DNA of 64,000 bases, from assembly GCF_001625215.2 (NCBI RefSeq), contig NC_030384.2:44922390-44986389 (forward strand), given 5' to 3'. This DNA is from Daucus carota subsp. sativus (lineage: Eukaryota; Streptophyta; Magnoliopsida; Apiales; Apiaceae). Shown here piece after piece: positions 1 through 14,100 of this stretch (positions are counted from its first letter, which is position 1; each line of letters opens with the position of its first letter). The notes under the pieces were generated by a model. It was not told where the DNA came from. It worked only from the letters and a program-made list of their open reading frames with translations, and did no database searches. The position numbers and the translations under genes are program-made.

Positions 1-1773
1 TAATTTCTTGATAAATTTTAACTTCCCCCAAGTGGTGCTATTATGTGTAATAAAAGTTTCGCACAGTTCCAACTGATTGCAGTCAGGGCTGTAATTACTA
101 GTTAGTCTTACCTTCATAAGAATCTGACTTAGGCTTACATTCTGTTGGCTGCATTAAGATTGTTGATTTGAGGATCATGATATAGTGTTTTATTGAAATC
201 AAATCTTTTCCCTTTGATAGTTTCCTTAAATAAGCCAAAAATAAGGTTGTCTTAAATGTCTTGGTTTCTTTTTGCCACCAACCTTTGTGGTTATATTGAT
301 ATTTGTCACAGTGTAGTTCACAAGAGAAAATTGTACAATATTCCAGTTTGATTTGTTCCAGTCTAACATAACTGGATGTTCATCTTCTGTTCTAGTGATT
401 CATTCTAAAACTGCTTTGTTAAATGTACTAAAGTAATATACCAACTTATTTGCAATCTTTTATTAGGCATGTGCTTTATAATCATGATGCACCATGCAGC
501 TCTTTGTTGGTTATATATGCATTTAAAATACAGGCTTCTACTTTAAATGTGGTTTGAACGTGATGTCATTCTAAGTAGTTTGAACAATAAATTTTATTAG
601 CCCAATGGTAAGGGGTTATCCTCTGGGTTCTATACTCGCTAACCCCGAGATTTATTACTTTAAAAACCTTATAGGCCTAGTCAAAAAAAGAAGAAAAAAC
701 CATCCCTGAGATTCCCTGTACAAAGATGGTATTATTGTTTATAATAATTCAGGATTCTTCTTTGTTAAAATTTTCATGTATATTCTAATTTCTAATTTAT
801 ATCTCTTACTTAGATGGGGTCTGTGAGTGTCATTAAAGGTTGCTATCCCTAGATACATATTTTTATGTTTACATTGAAACTTCATATGAAATTCGGATGG
901 TTTACGGAAAGTCTGGTACTTCGGTTACATACTATCATGATTTTGAGTGTGAGAATGAAGGACCTGCGGTCCTGCACCCAGTAGTTAATGGCCGAGAGCA
1001 TGCTTCAAGGGTTATAGAGTGACAAATTCTTTGTTCCCAGGTGTCTTTTTAGATCTTGTAGTAGATTGGTAGATCTGCGTCTGTTAAAGTTGCGAGTAGT
1101 TTCTAAAAGTATATGCATCTTGATGTTCATTTCTGTATTAGTACAAAAGATGCAGATATATTTACAAGTATTGTTCTTACATTTGTATAATGAATGGAAG
1201 GGTTTGTACACTGACTGCATCAGTCTTTACGAGGAAACTATTAGTTGGTGGTTATGTGCAGCCCCCAATTTATATTTCCTGTCTCACCATAACACAATAA
1301 CTGGATCTTGATGACACATTGATGCTACTTAAATCAGTGTCATTCTTTATTATCAAGTCATCTAATATTACAAAATACACTAGTTGACATCACCTACTTA
1401 AGGTTATGTCTGGAGAAAGGTGACCACGTTCTATGAAATTTGTCCCTTTGTCTGCAAGGCAATTATACAGATCATGTTCTTGCATAGTATTCACTGTTAG
1501 TAGGCACTACTTTTTACTTAAGTTTATTTGTTAATATGTCCGAATAATGGAAATGCCTAGGTGTGTGTCAGTTTTCTCCACTTTATCTTCATATGATAAT
1601 TTTTTTTTATTAGTCAATCTAGAGAATCAGGTTGTTTCAAATTCTCTTTCGATGTTAATATGTGAATTCAAATACCTCATGGTTAGTATCGTAATATATG
1701 TATTTAACCATCTATGGAAATGATAGCAGTAACTATCCAAATTAACCTATTTACCATTTTCACCTGTCATCAG
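1..1773 (+). other. Intron of the exportin-7 gene (window starts inside it)
   Basis: No exon matching the missing N-terminal part of exportin-7 could be found here on either strand, so this is best read as intron upstream of the first visible exon. The acceptor at 1771-1773 (cag) fits. The largest open frames (840-1022, 1066-1311) are short, resemble no known protein and do not join in frame to the exons. The sequence is AT-rich and without obvious repeats. Confidence 0.6.
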
Positions 1774-4700
1774 GAAGCTTCTCACTATATCATTGGACTG
1801 AAGATATTGAATCAACTGATTGCTGAAATGTTTCAGGTTGTCCACTTTCAACTTGTGTTAGCTATTAAATTTACAAAAATCTATGTACTTTGCCGTAACT
1901 TAAGTGTATAAAAATTCACCATAAGTGTGAATTTGAATTTTGTTCCTGTGTCTATTCTTCAAAAATGTGCATAGTTTTGGTAGTAATGCTTGTCCTATTT
2001 TGTACAGCTCTTTATGTTGGTAATTTGAAGGACTCAGTGAATGTATTGTTTGAGTTTCTAGAGGGCGCATAGAGCCTAATCATATTCAATCAACAGTTTA
2101 TATAAGATACTTCCTAACCCCTTAGGCTATTCTTAGTTTCTAATAGTTTCTTATCTGCAGTTATCTGGTATGAGATTCTCTAGTCTGAATTGAATATAAT
2201 TATGATGTCAATAATGTCAACAAAATCACCTGAGAGCTGAGATGAATATATCTCATGATACTATTTAGTTATCAATACGAGGATTACCTGAAATAGCCCA
2301 TTATCAGCATTGGTGACATGGTGGCTGTGTTGTGTATCAGTGTATGTAAGCTATGTATGATATATATGTGGCATGGAAGTAGTAGCTTGATTTTGAAAGA
2401 CATTTGTTTTTGTTACTTCGATTAAAGGCTACTAGATTTCTAATAAGTAATGATCGTATAGTAGGATTATAATCTTTAACAAGACTTGTCTTTTTTAAGT
2501 GACATACTATTTTTGCTGACCTGATAAAATTGTTGTCTTCATATCTTTCACCATGAACTCACTGCCATTTTTTGACAATCAGTCCAATCCAGTACTGTCA
2601 ATGACACAGCAACGGAGGGTGGTAGTTTCATTCAGAGAGCAGTCTCTTTTACAAATATTCCGAATATCACTGTCTTCTTTATCTCAACTGAAAACTGATG
2701 GTAATATACTACTCTTTGACATTCTTTTCCATTATGTTCTAGTCTTCTGTTTAAAATTTGATAGTTTTTTTCTTCAATTTCTTGTATGCTGCTGGTTTGT
2801 GTGTATGCAGTTGGAAGCAATTTACAAAAGCTGGCTCTTTCACTAGCTCTAAAATGCCTAACATTTGATTTTATGGGGACATCAGTCGACGAAAGTTCTG
2901 AAGAGTTTGGATCTATTCAGGTCTTCTTTCATGACATGTTATGTTCTTGTACTTGTGTTATTTGTGTAGCTCAACTGTAGATTCTTTTTCTTATCCATTG
3001 TTCTTATATATATAATATTGGGTTCGGGTTTCAGGTCCCATCTGCTTGGAAGCAAGTAATTGAGGACTCCTCAACTTTGCAGATATTTTTTGACTACTAT
3101 GCACTGGGTTTACCCCAGATATCGAGGGAGGTTGGTTACTACGCATAAATGGTTTGATGCATATTTTCTGAAGTCGGTGCATTATGTGTTTGGACTCTTA
3201 ATATCGCTTGTTGTTAGCGTGTGTTAAGGTGTTTTAGGGGGAAAGGGATCTGTCTTTGGGAATTGGGGTCTTCTAATGGAGTTTGTCTGCTAGTAATTTT
3301 TCTGAAGTATGTTTTCTCACATCCTGACTGAAATAATAATACTTTTTGTTTAGGTTTTAATCTGTAGGGAATTGGGGTCTTCTAATGGAGTTTGCCTACT
3401 AGTAATTTTTTCTGATCTTGACTGAAACAATAATAGTTTTTTGTTTAGTGCGTATTGACGACATGCGGTTACTTTGATTCTTTTTGGGACAATGGTTGCC
3501 CTTTAATCATGCCATCTGCTTAGAGATTTTTGGCTGGAAATACAGGTGTATTTGGTTACTCATTTTGGGTGGAGTTCTGTCCTATTACTTTGCATTTTGG
3601 CTTTTGCTGGGCTGATGTCTTTTTCTGTTGAGAAAGTTGAAATACAGATAATGATTTTAATACTTGTAGTATTGAGAAAGCAAATCCATTTGGGATCTCA
3701 TTAAGGTCATGGCCCTGTAACAAATATGCTCATCATAATGTATTGAAATTAACTCTATAGCTTAGATATTTAAGATATCGCTTCTTCAACATCTTCGTTT
3801 CAAAATAAAAGAAAAAGTCTCGTTGCACGTTTCATTCTTGACATAGTGTGAGAAACCTATTTTGTATTTAAGTTTCAGGCTTATCACTGCAAATCTAGCT
3901 ATCTACGACCAGCACATAGTTCCGCCTTTGAGACGGTAAATTGTACTGTACATGGGAACATATATGATCAAATAATCATGGGCATGTAGCACAAGAGGCG
4001 GTACACAGTATAGGATGGAAAAAAAAAATACAATAGCATAGGAATACAACGAAAAGTTATCTGTTTCTATTTTGTTTAAATGATCGACTATTACTATCTT
4101 TTGTGTTTCTAATGATATATTAGTTTGACTGATATATATTTGGTGAGCATGTTGCTGAAATACTATATATCCAAATTAAATAATATAAATCTTCTCTTAC
4201 CGATCACCTACTGAACCATCTCCCCTTCACATCCAACTCCTTAAGTGGAGGAGCAAAGTTTTCCTGCAAATTTGCTATGGACAGCTAATATTACATCATT
4301 TACCGCTAAACGCACAGCTCTACATTACATCACATCTGAGATGTCATGTTGATGCCCATGTGATGCTCTCTTGTCATATTTCAGGAGAAAATCTTTCCAG
4401 TACAATAATAAGAGGTAGACCTACCGAACTAATTATGCTATGCACTTACGAGATGTATCAAGTTTATGCTTAATCACCAGTTCATAGGAATAAGTATTTC
4501 AAAGTTTGTTACTATTTTAGTGGAATATATCTTTTCCAGTTATTTAGGGATATCAAAGTTTGTTCAAGCATCTTTCTGTATTCATACTCTGGACTTTGCC
4601 TTAGGGGCATGGTTTGACTCTATGTAAAATTTTCTATCTTATCCAGCTTGATAGTTGTTTCAGTTTCTTTTTCATTGATTCGAGTTGTTATAATAAATTC

Positions 4701-7700
4701 ATCTGGCGCACTTGGTGCTTGTTGTACTGTATGATTTATGTAAAGTTTTGGTTTGCTTAAAATGTGAAACTGTGACATTGCTTGTTACGGCATGAGGTTT
4801 TGTAAAGCTTGTAACTTTTTTCTTTTCAATGATTTTAGGCTTTAGAGTGCTTGGTCCGTTTGGCTTCTGTTAGAAGATCTTTGTTTACTAATGCAGCCGC
4901 ACGACTCAAATATCTTTCACATCTGATGATTGGGACAAAAGATATTTTACAGACAGGGAAAGGTAAATTTTGCATCATTTATAGTATAGGAATTCCAAAC
5001 TAGTTTGGATGGTAAGGCCTTGTTGACATGACATATATTGAGCAGTAGCTACAACACTTTTGGATATTAGGTGTTATCAAGTGTATGAGGTTTTCAAAAT
5101 GTGGACTCCATCCATCTTCTTGTTGCCGTAATAGATGGATTATTAGAATGTTTTAAATTCTGATTTTGTCTTTCATTCCCTTATTCTCTTGTCTAAGGTC
5201 CTCTCATGGCGTGGGTAGTTAAGGGAATGTATTCGGCAGTGTGCTTGTTCTTATTTAGTTCATTAATCTCTCTCAAATGTGGTACACTTCTCTGTGATTT
5301 TTCAGTATAATTTTTACACAAGTGGTAGAGGTTTTCTATATATATATATATATTGTATGATATACTGGTGCAAAACAAATTGGATCAGCTACATCAAAGC
5401 ATTTCCACCATAATCTGGAATTACTATTGACTACTATTAGCCACTGAATTCACTTCATATTTCTCCTGGTATTACAATATGTATTTTTCATTTTACGTGG
5501 AAGCGTGGATTTGCATCCATGTTTTATGTGAACTATCCTGGTGAAGTTCATCTGCGTTCCTACATATATATAAATACTTCTTTGTGTTCATATCATTATT
5601 TATATAGAAATAATGAAAATCTGTCTTCATTCTTTTCCATATGTTCCTCACATATATTTATGAACTTATGGTGGCGCCATTTCATATTTCCTTGTTTCAT
5701 TTAATTGGCAGGTTTGGCTGATCATGGCAACTACCATGAGTTTTGTCGCCTTCTCGGACGCTTTAAGATTAATTATGATGTAACTCTGAACTTCTATTCT
5801 TAATATACCTATATTTCATATTCATTAATCATTACACTTGTCAAATTGCACACTGATAGATAAGAGAGTTATCCCTAATACTCCATACATTTATTTCTTT
5901 TTAACCTGTGTTATAATGTGTTTCTTTATTTAATTTGGATGGTCCATGTGCACCCTAAGTATTGTACCAGGATTGAATTTTGACAAAATTTCTTTAATAA
6001 TTAAGGTGAAGCATTACTAGATTTTTCTGCTTTACTATTATGCGTTATTCTGATCTGATATAAATTTCGAGTGCTAAAGAGTGAGAATGGCGTGGGTTGC
6101 TGCAAAGTTTAGGCGTTATGTTCTGTTTACCAGTAGGGACTTTGGGGCAACAGATTATAGCGTGTATTTTTGAACTTCCAATTTCCAATCCCATACGTGT
6201 TTACCTATATCTTAAAGTGCGAAAGGTTTATCGTGTACCAAATTGTTATATTGTGTTATAGTTTCTTATAACCTCTTCTCTTATGTTGTATTTGTTTGGA
6301 GTGAATGAAATTGGGGAGAATAGAATGAAATTTTGTACTATTTTATGGGCCAATATTTATATTCTGAATCCTTCTCATATCTTTACAAATATCATCATAG
6401 AAGTTTTGCATCCCCTCATTTTTCTCACTCTTTCCTCCTGCCTCCATGTGTTCTCTTTTAACTTTGTTCACAGTTTTCCATTTCCTCCATTCTCCCCAGC
6501 CAAGCGGTACCTAAATCACTAACTTATTACTAAATATTTTGGTAGCAGATCTTCAGGTGATATTAGGACCTGCGTTATTTTTCTTGTCATTTCTAGCTTT
6601 TAAAGAATATGATGCGTAACGATTTTATAACATAATCATTGTTTAATGATATGGTCGTAGTAATATGAGCTTGTAAGTTGTCGTATGAAGGATTTAGTTA
6701 AAGTTCAAGCGTACCACAGGTTCTTATGTTTCACCTAGGTGACATCTTTGATACTTTTGCAGACAAGCATGAAAACTTTTTCTGAAATAAACTGGATATC
6801 TTACAGTATGCTATATGTTTACATGTCAAAGGGTATCTCGCTAAATCTGAAAGTCTATAATATGTCGTGGCAATAGAATATCTTTTCTTTATTAGTTTAT
6901 AATGATTACTCTTTACGGTGTCAGACTTAAAGGGTTAGATATTCTTAGTTCTCATGGTAAGGTGTGTCTTTTCCAATGTAGTTGTCTGAGATTGTGAGCA
7001 CTGACTGCTATAACGATTGGATACGCTTAGTGGCGGAGTTTACGCTGAAGTCTCTACAATCCTGGCAGGTTATGATGGTGTTTTTTTTAAGTTAACTAAT
7101 TATATAAATTTTTTGGGATACTATAGTGTTAGTATATTGTATTCCAGGGTTAACATGGATACTTGTGTCATGTATAGTGGGCTAGCAGCAGTATATACCA
7201 TCTTCTTGAGCTTTGGTCCAAATTGGTGACATCTTTAAGAAACTTTAAGGGTGAACGACCAAGCTTGCTTAATGAATATGTTGTAGAAATTGTGCAGCGT
7301 TTTATCTCCTCAAAATTCGATTCTTTCCAGGTCGGTTCTTTGTTTCTCTGTTTTTTTTTTGCTGCCTAATTTTTGCTAATAATTTTACTTACTGTTTGTA
7401 CTTGCCATATGCTTTGTTGCAGGTTGAATTATCTGATGACGATTCTGAAAATCCACTTGATAATTCTGAACTTCTTCAGGAACAGCTTGAGTGCTTTCGT
7501 CATCTTTGTAGATTTCAGGTTGAGATTTGTAGATATGTTTTTTACACAAAACAATTATGCATCCTTTTATCGATACTGCTTTCTGCTAGCCACTTTATGC
7601 ACCATTTTTGCTAGGCTGAAAATCATCTGTAGTTGATTACTTTAAAAATCATTTCTACTGACTTTTGACATGGTTTTCTGAGCCATCAGTATGAGAGCTG

Positions 7701-10700
7701 TTGCAAGTACATTTCGCAAATAAGTGATCCTATCATGCAGTTCTATATGGTATGCTTATGACCCATTTTGATAGTCCATATTTTGCACATGCCACTTTTT
7801 TTTTTTAATCTTATCTTTTGGTGTAATTGTATACTACATAGGAAGCAACAGGTCTCGAGTCCAATGGGGTAAACAGTAATCTGTCTCTTCTTGAAACCAA
7901 ACTTGCTTGGATGGTTCATATAGTTGCTGCAATCTTAAGGATAAAGTCTAGGTACAACATGTTTTATTGTAAATCGATTTTTCTGGAATGTGGAATGGGT
8001 TTTTCCCTTACATCAGTTGGCTTATAATAAATAATCGTTGTCAGTGGGGAATCAGATGAACTACATGATGCAGAACTTTCAGCTCGTGTATTCAACTTGA
8101 TCAACATTACTGATAGAGGATTCCAAAATCAGGTATGAATATAAAAGAATTTTGTAAGAAATCTTAAGAACATATATTGTATTATGGTTTGCTTTATCAG
8201 TCAAAGAGTCATCAGGCAGATATATGATGACTTTCTGTATAACATGGTGCAGGAAAGTAATTGTTTTTACACATGGAAAACAGTTAAATGAACAAGAAAT
8301 TAGAGACAAGTGTAACTAAGAAGTGTTCTCTTTAGAATCATTAGGGTAATTTTAAAGATCTTGGGATGATATTGGTATTTGGTAGTTAGGGTAATTTTAA
8401 AGATCTTGGGATGAGATTGGTAGTTTAGCACTTGCTAAAGTTGACAGGGATGTCGAACTGATTAGATTTTGGCATTGCTGATGGGCTAATGTTAATTCTG
8501 CCAATTTTATATGAGCTGTATAAGGTTTTTTATTATGAATCATATATGGTCTCTTGAGAGTACACGTGAAACTTGAAAGCAGCTAGAGATCACTTAACCA
8601 TTTTTAATAAGGTTTTATACTAGTAATCAGCAATTAATGGATCCTTACAGGTTTACATGCGCAATAAAGGAACATTTAACAGGTATATGAAAGATATATT
8701 AACCTCAGATTACAACTTACAAGTAACTGTTCTGTGAAAAATTACCAAGGCCGTTAAAATCTCAGAGAAACCTGGCAAGATTCACGAGGCAGGGATGTTG
8801 ATGTGTGTATTTGTGTGTGAAGTGAAGGACAATTATGGCTACTTATGATTAGAACAATTCCACCCAATAAAAAGTGATGAGACTGATAAAAGTGCCTATG
8901 AATATAATACGCTGATCAGTTATATTGTGAGACAAAATATTTCACCATTCCTGATTTGTTGATAAATTTATCATCTCTTTTCTTTCTTTTTGAATTTACA
9001 CTTTCAGAGATATAGTGAATTAAGCAAGCAGCGACTGGATGATGCTATTTTACAATTTTTCCGGCATTTCCTCAAGTCTTATATTGGTGAGCAGGCAATG
9101 GAATCATCCAAGGTATATGCATTGGAAGTTTGGTACTCAATCTGTGTGCTTATTTGGTGAAATTAGATGCTTATCTACATCATTCAGTAGTTATATCTAT
9201 TTCTGCTCCTTGATGTTCGTAATCTGCAGAGGCTGTATGCCCGGTTTTCAGAGCTTCTTGGAGTCAGTGATCATTTACAAGTGTTGAATGTTATCATTGG
9301 AAAGATTGCAACAAATCTCAAGTGTTATGCTGAGGTAACTTCCATATTTTAATAGTTACTGCTTACTTTTCTCGTTTTAATTTATGAAATAATAATCACT
9401 TCACCTTTTATGTCTCTTATGTGCAGAGTGAGGATGCTATTGCTCAAAATTTGAACCTTTTCTTGGAATTAGCTTCAGGGTCAGTCTTTTGTTGCTTTGT
9501 TACATTGATTAGGGAAGTTCTATGTATTTTGTTTATGACTATTGACACTTGTCCTTTTTGAACTACTTAGATACACAAGTTGCAAGCTGCTTTTGAAATT
9601 GGATACGGTTCAATCGATAATTATTCACAGCAATGTAAAATATTAACCTATTCTGCTGGGCTATGCGAGTCATAGATGTAGAACTTTGAAGCACATATTT
9701 ACTCTGTTTAATTTGTATTCTCAGAGGGAGCATTTTTCTTTTCTCCGAGACAACAGATTCTCTCGTACCAGAACAACTTTCTTCTACACTATTGGCTTGC
9801 TGGTTTTTGCAGAAGACAATAATTCGAAATTTAAGTCTTCGGTTGATCCTCTTATGCAGGTATGTAAAATGTCAAGTACTTAATTTTGTTGCAGCAAAAA
9901 CCAACAGTCTCTCGATATCTTATGTATATATTATGTGAAATTGGTACCTAGTATGAATAGCTGAACTGGCCACGAGGCTCGAACTTCACTTCTGATGTGC
10001 TTTGGATAATGTCATTTGCAAAATCTGACTTCTACTTCCTTTGTAGTTTCGAGCTTACAAAATTTTAAGTATTTGCACATTGAACCAAATTGTTTTTGTG
10101 TCCTGAATGGGGCTGTGTTTTCCTTTCTCAATTTACTTTTGATACTTGTGGTTCTTTCCCTGAAGGTCTTTGTCAATTTGGAAATGATACCCGATGGAAT
10201 GTTTCGAACTGATACTGTTAAACAAGCATTAGTCGGACTGATGCGTGATCTCAGAGGACTTGCTATGGCTACAAATAGGTTAGTCTTTCTAATTAAACAT
10301 TACTGAATTATTTGCAATCATTTCGCCTCTCACTCTTTCTTTCTTGTCCTGTAGCCGCAAAACATATGGTTTACTCTTTGACTGGCTATATCCTGCACAC
10401 ATGCCGCTTCTTTTGAAGGCAATTACATATTGGGCCGACACACCAGAGGTGAACAAGCAATTAATGAAACTGAGTTGTCCCCTTAATGAGATTATTGATA
10501 TTAAAAATTCCAATTATACTCCCCTTATCCCCCTCAATTCTTTACGTTGGGATAGAGGGCTCGGCACGCATTTTAACTATCCTATAAAGTAAAATTTCAT
10601 ATGTTATTTTAAACTTTTTTTGCTTCTGAATAAAAGTTTAATATTTATTTTTATTTTTATAGAAAGAAAATTTTAGAAATAAGTTATGAAACTATACTTT

Positions 10701-11084
10701 ATATACGTCTTAAAATGTGTGCCAAGCAGTGAAAAAATTATATAGAAATGAGAGGGACAGAGGGAGTAATAAGCAAACTTTGAGAATAAGTAAAATTCTA
10801 GATGAAAGGAAACAAATGAATATTCTTAATTACCTGCTTAATATGAAATAAATTACCTAATCATGTTCAAATAATCTGCCTTAGATAATATCACCACTAG
10901 ACTCGACCTACTCTTGTAATAAAATCATAAAGTTTTATATGAGTCTCATTAATATAGATATCAATTCGGTTTCCAACCGTTAAAATCCTCATCTATTTGG
11001 AAAGAGCTTGCTGGATGACTTCATCCACCATAAGCGGGTTGGATCCAGGATTCCACTACTTTTTTTTACTGTTTTTTTCTTTGT

Positions 11085-11115
<31 letters not shown>

Positions 11116-14100
11116 GGGAATTGTTACTAGAAAAACTTGAAAATATAAGTTGCTCAAAGTAATTCAGAAAACTAACATCAACATTATCAGAATATAGCAA
11201 TTAAAGCCTTTTAATTGTCATCATTTAAAGTTATGTCATGATTAGAAATTTGATTGTTGATAAAAATAGTTAACTAAAAGTTTGATATGACAGAGCTCTG
11301 TCAGAGTCATAGTTAGATGCTTAATTACAGTTATTGTTTATAAATATTTGTATTATTATAGCAGTACAAGTTAAAGCATGAAATTAAAATTCATTCCACA
11401 CACTGTTATTCTAAATTTAAACATTAGGCGTAATGGAAAAAAAAGGTGAAACTTAAAATGAGAAGTTAAAATTTGAGAAACAAAGTGTTAAATTCTTGAA
11501 CAGAAGTACAGCAACATAGATTCCATTTCATACAGCAACATAGATTCTATTTCATTTGTTTTAGTTAAAATTGCAAATTTATATATAACGCCTTCTATAA
11601 ATACTAAATGAATTTAAGCCGTTATATATTTTAATTATAGTTATCGTGTTTATAGATATTTGTATTTTTATAGCAGTACAAGTTAAAACAGAAAATCAAA
11701 ATTCATTCCAAACACTATAAATTCTAAATTTGAACATTAGGCGTAATTGAAAAAAAAAGTGAAACTTCTGATGAGAAGTTAAGGATTGAAAAACAAAGTG
11801 TTAAATCCTTAAGCATAAATACAACAACATAATTATATTTCATTTGTTTTTGTTAAAATTGCAAATATATACAACGGCTTTCATAAATATTAAATGAATT
11901 TGGTTTGCAATCGCTGTAACTTACATATTTATGGCTTTACATAGTTACATATATAGACACACACATAGGCCAACATTCCATGGAGATACTTCTTATATCG
12001 AATTCCGTAATACACCATTATAAATCATTAATTTAAAAATCTCTGATTAATTGAACTAGTGAAGTATTTGTATATCTGTCTTTTACATATGATTCTTCTT
12101 CCATATATGTTTCTTGTGTGTTGTCTGCTTTAGGTTATTAAGCTGTGTCTTCATGTTGAATTATGTAGGTTACAACTCCATTATTGAAATTCGTTGCTGA
12201 ATTTGTTCTGAACAAATCTCAGCGTGTGACTTTTGATATGACATCTGCTAACGGCATACTGCTTTTTCGAGAAGTCAGCAAATTACTTGTTACATATGGA
12301 TCAAGAATTTTGCCACTTGCTCATCATGGAGATATCTATGCATTCAAGTACAAGGGAATTTGGATTTCGTTGACTATTTTTTCACGAGGTATTCAAAGTA
12401 TTTAAAGTATTAAATTATTAGTGTTGAGTTGTGGGTTTTGCTTGATAAATTTCTGACATACAAAAACTATGTTGTGTGACATATCCTTCTATATGTTTAA
12501 AATTTAATTTAATTAATACAAGTTAATGTTTATATAAAATATAAGTGAAAACTAATTTGAGGTTGATGTGCTCTTTCTTTTAAGATGGTTTGCTGCAATT
12601 TGGGTGCTCTAAGATTCCTGAGGATGTTTTATCAACTTTCAGCCGACATTTTTTTTATGTATGGCTTACACAAGTCAGAGCTATGTATTGTTGTTTGAAA
12701 TTTAGATGGAATCAGCTTCCACTTTGAACGAATGTCTAGCCACAATTAAATGTGATTATGTCCAGGATGACTAATATTGCTATAATGAGTGTCTTGTCCT
12801 GTAATTTCATTAACTTACCTGTAAAATCTTTAGAATTGACTTAGTAAATTGTCTCGCTCTTGTCATGTATTGTTAACAAATTTTTATATTACTATATGCA
12901 AGACACGGAAATATATTGTTGCCTGCATGTCTGGGTCTAATTTTCGTGATTTGTAATCTTCCACAGCATTGGCCGGTAATTACGTGAATTTTGGGGTCTT
13001 CGAACTATATGGTGACCGTGCACTTGCAGATGCTCTTGATATTTATATAAAGATGATACTCTCGATTCCTTTGACTGATCTACTGGCATACCAAAAGGTA
13101 GCAAGCAACACATCTTGTATATCAGATTTAATTTCATTCTTTCCTAATGTATTTGGTAAATACTCAATGGAAACAGGTTTGAAATAACCTCACGACATAT
13201 GCAGTCTTAACTATTAATGATCTAATGTTAAGCTGGAGAACATGTTTTCTTGGTTTGTAGACGATGGCCAGCCTCATACTGCCTAGATGGTATCTGAACG
13301 AATAAGACAAAGTCGGCAAATTTTAGTTGGTGAATTTAATTAGGATTTTACGTTGATATTAATTGGAAGCTGGTTTTTGGCTTGTACCTTTTGATTGAAT
13401 TAATGCCCTAGATGTGTAGCTTGCAAATCAAAACAGCAGTATAAACCGATACACTTTAGATAATGTATTAGATTCATGTCGGGGAGAATTACTACCTAGT
13501 CTACTTTCTAGGTTAAATAGTTTGAAATGTTAATGGAAAGAGAAAGGACATTTTAGTTCTCCCTGCCGCGTATTATCATGCTTTTTGCAGAAGCACACTT
13601 GTTTAAATTTAAATTGGGTCGTATCTGTTAACAACTTAACATTGAATTGCATTCAGGGTCCATTTATGATGTAAACGTGCAAAGGTTCAGCAAAATATGT
13701 TTCTGTTTTAAGCAGGCTTTAAATGATTCACTTAAGTGGCACTTATGGTGAAACTTAAGCGATATCTGGGTAACAATAGTATCACCGAGCTGAACTACTT
13801 GTTACATGTTTGTAGATGTCATAATTAGCTGATTTGTGGGTAACAATAGGATCACTGAGTTGAGCATTTTGTCACATGTTTGTAGATCTCCTCATTAGTT
13901 ACTATAACAGATGGCATTAGTTTGAGTTTTCGGATGATGTTCATTTTACAAATGAGTAGGTTTGGATACCTAATTATATTACGAAGTTATAGAGATCTAG
14001 GTGTTATGGATAAGCTTGTTTGAGGTGTTCAAAAGATGTGAATCCAGAATGATCGTTTTGTGATGAATGATGCACTTAAGATATCTGGAGCCTCCTGCGA

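Noticed and set aside
840..1311. Two open frames (60 and 81 codons) left of the first exportin-7 exon
   Set aside because: No recognisable similarity, no splice continuity with the exportin-7 frame, and ordinary intron composition.
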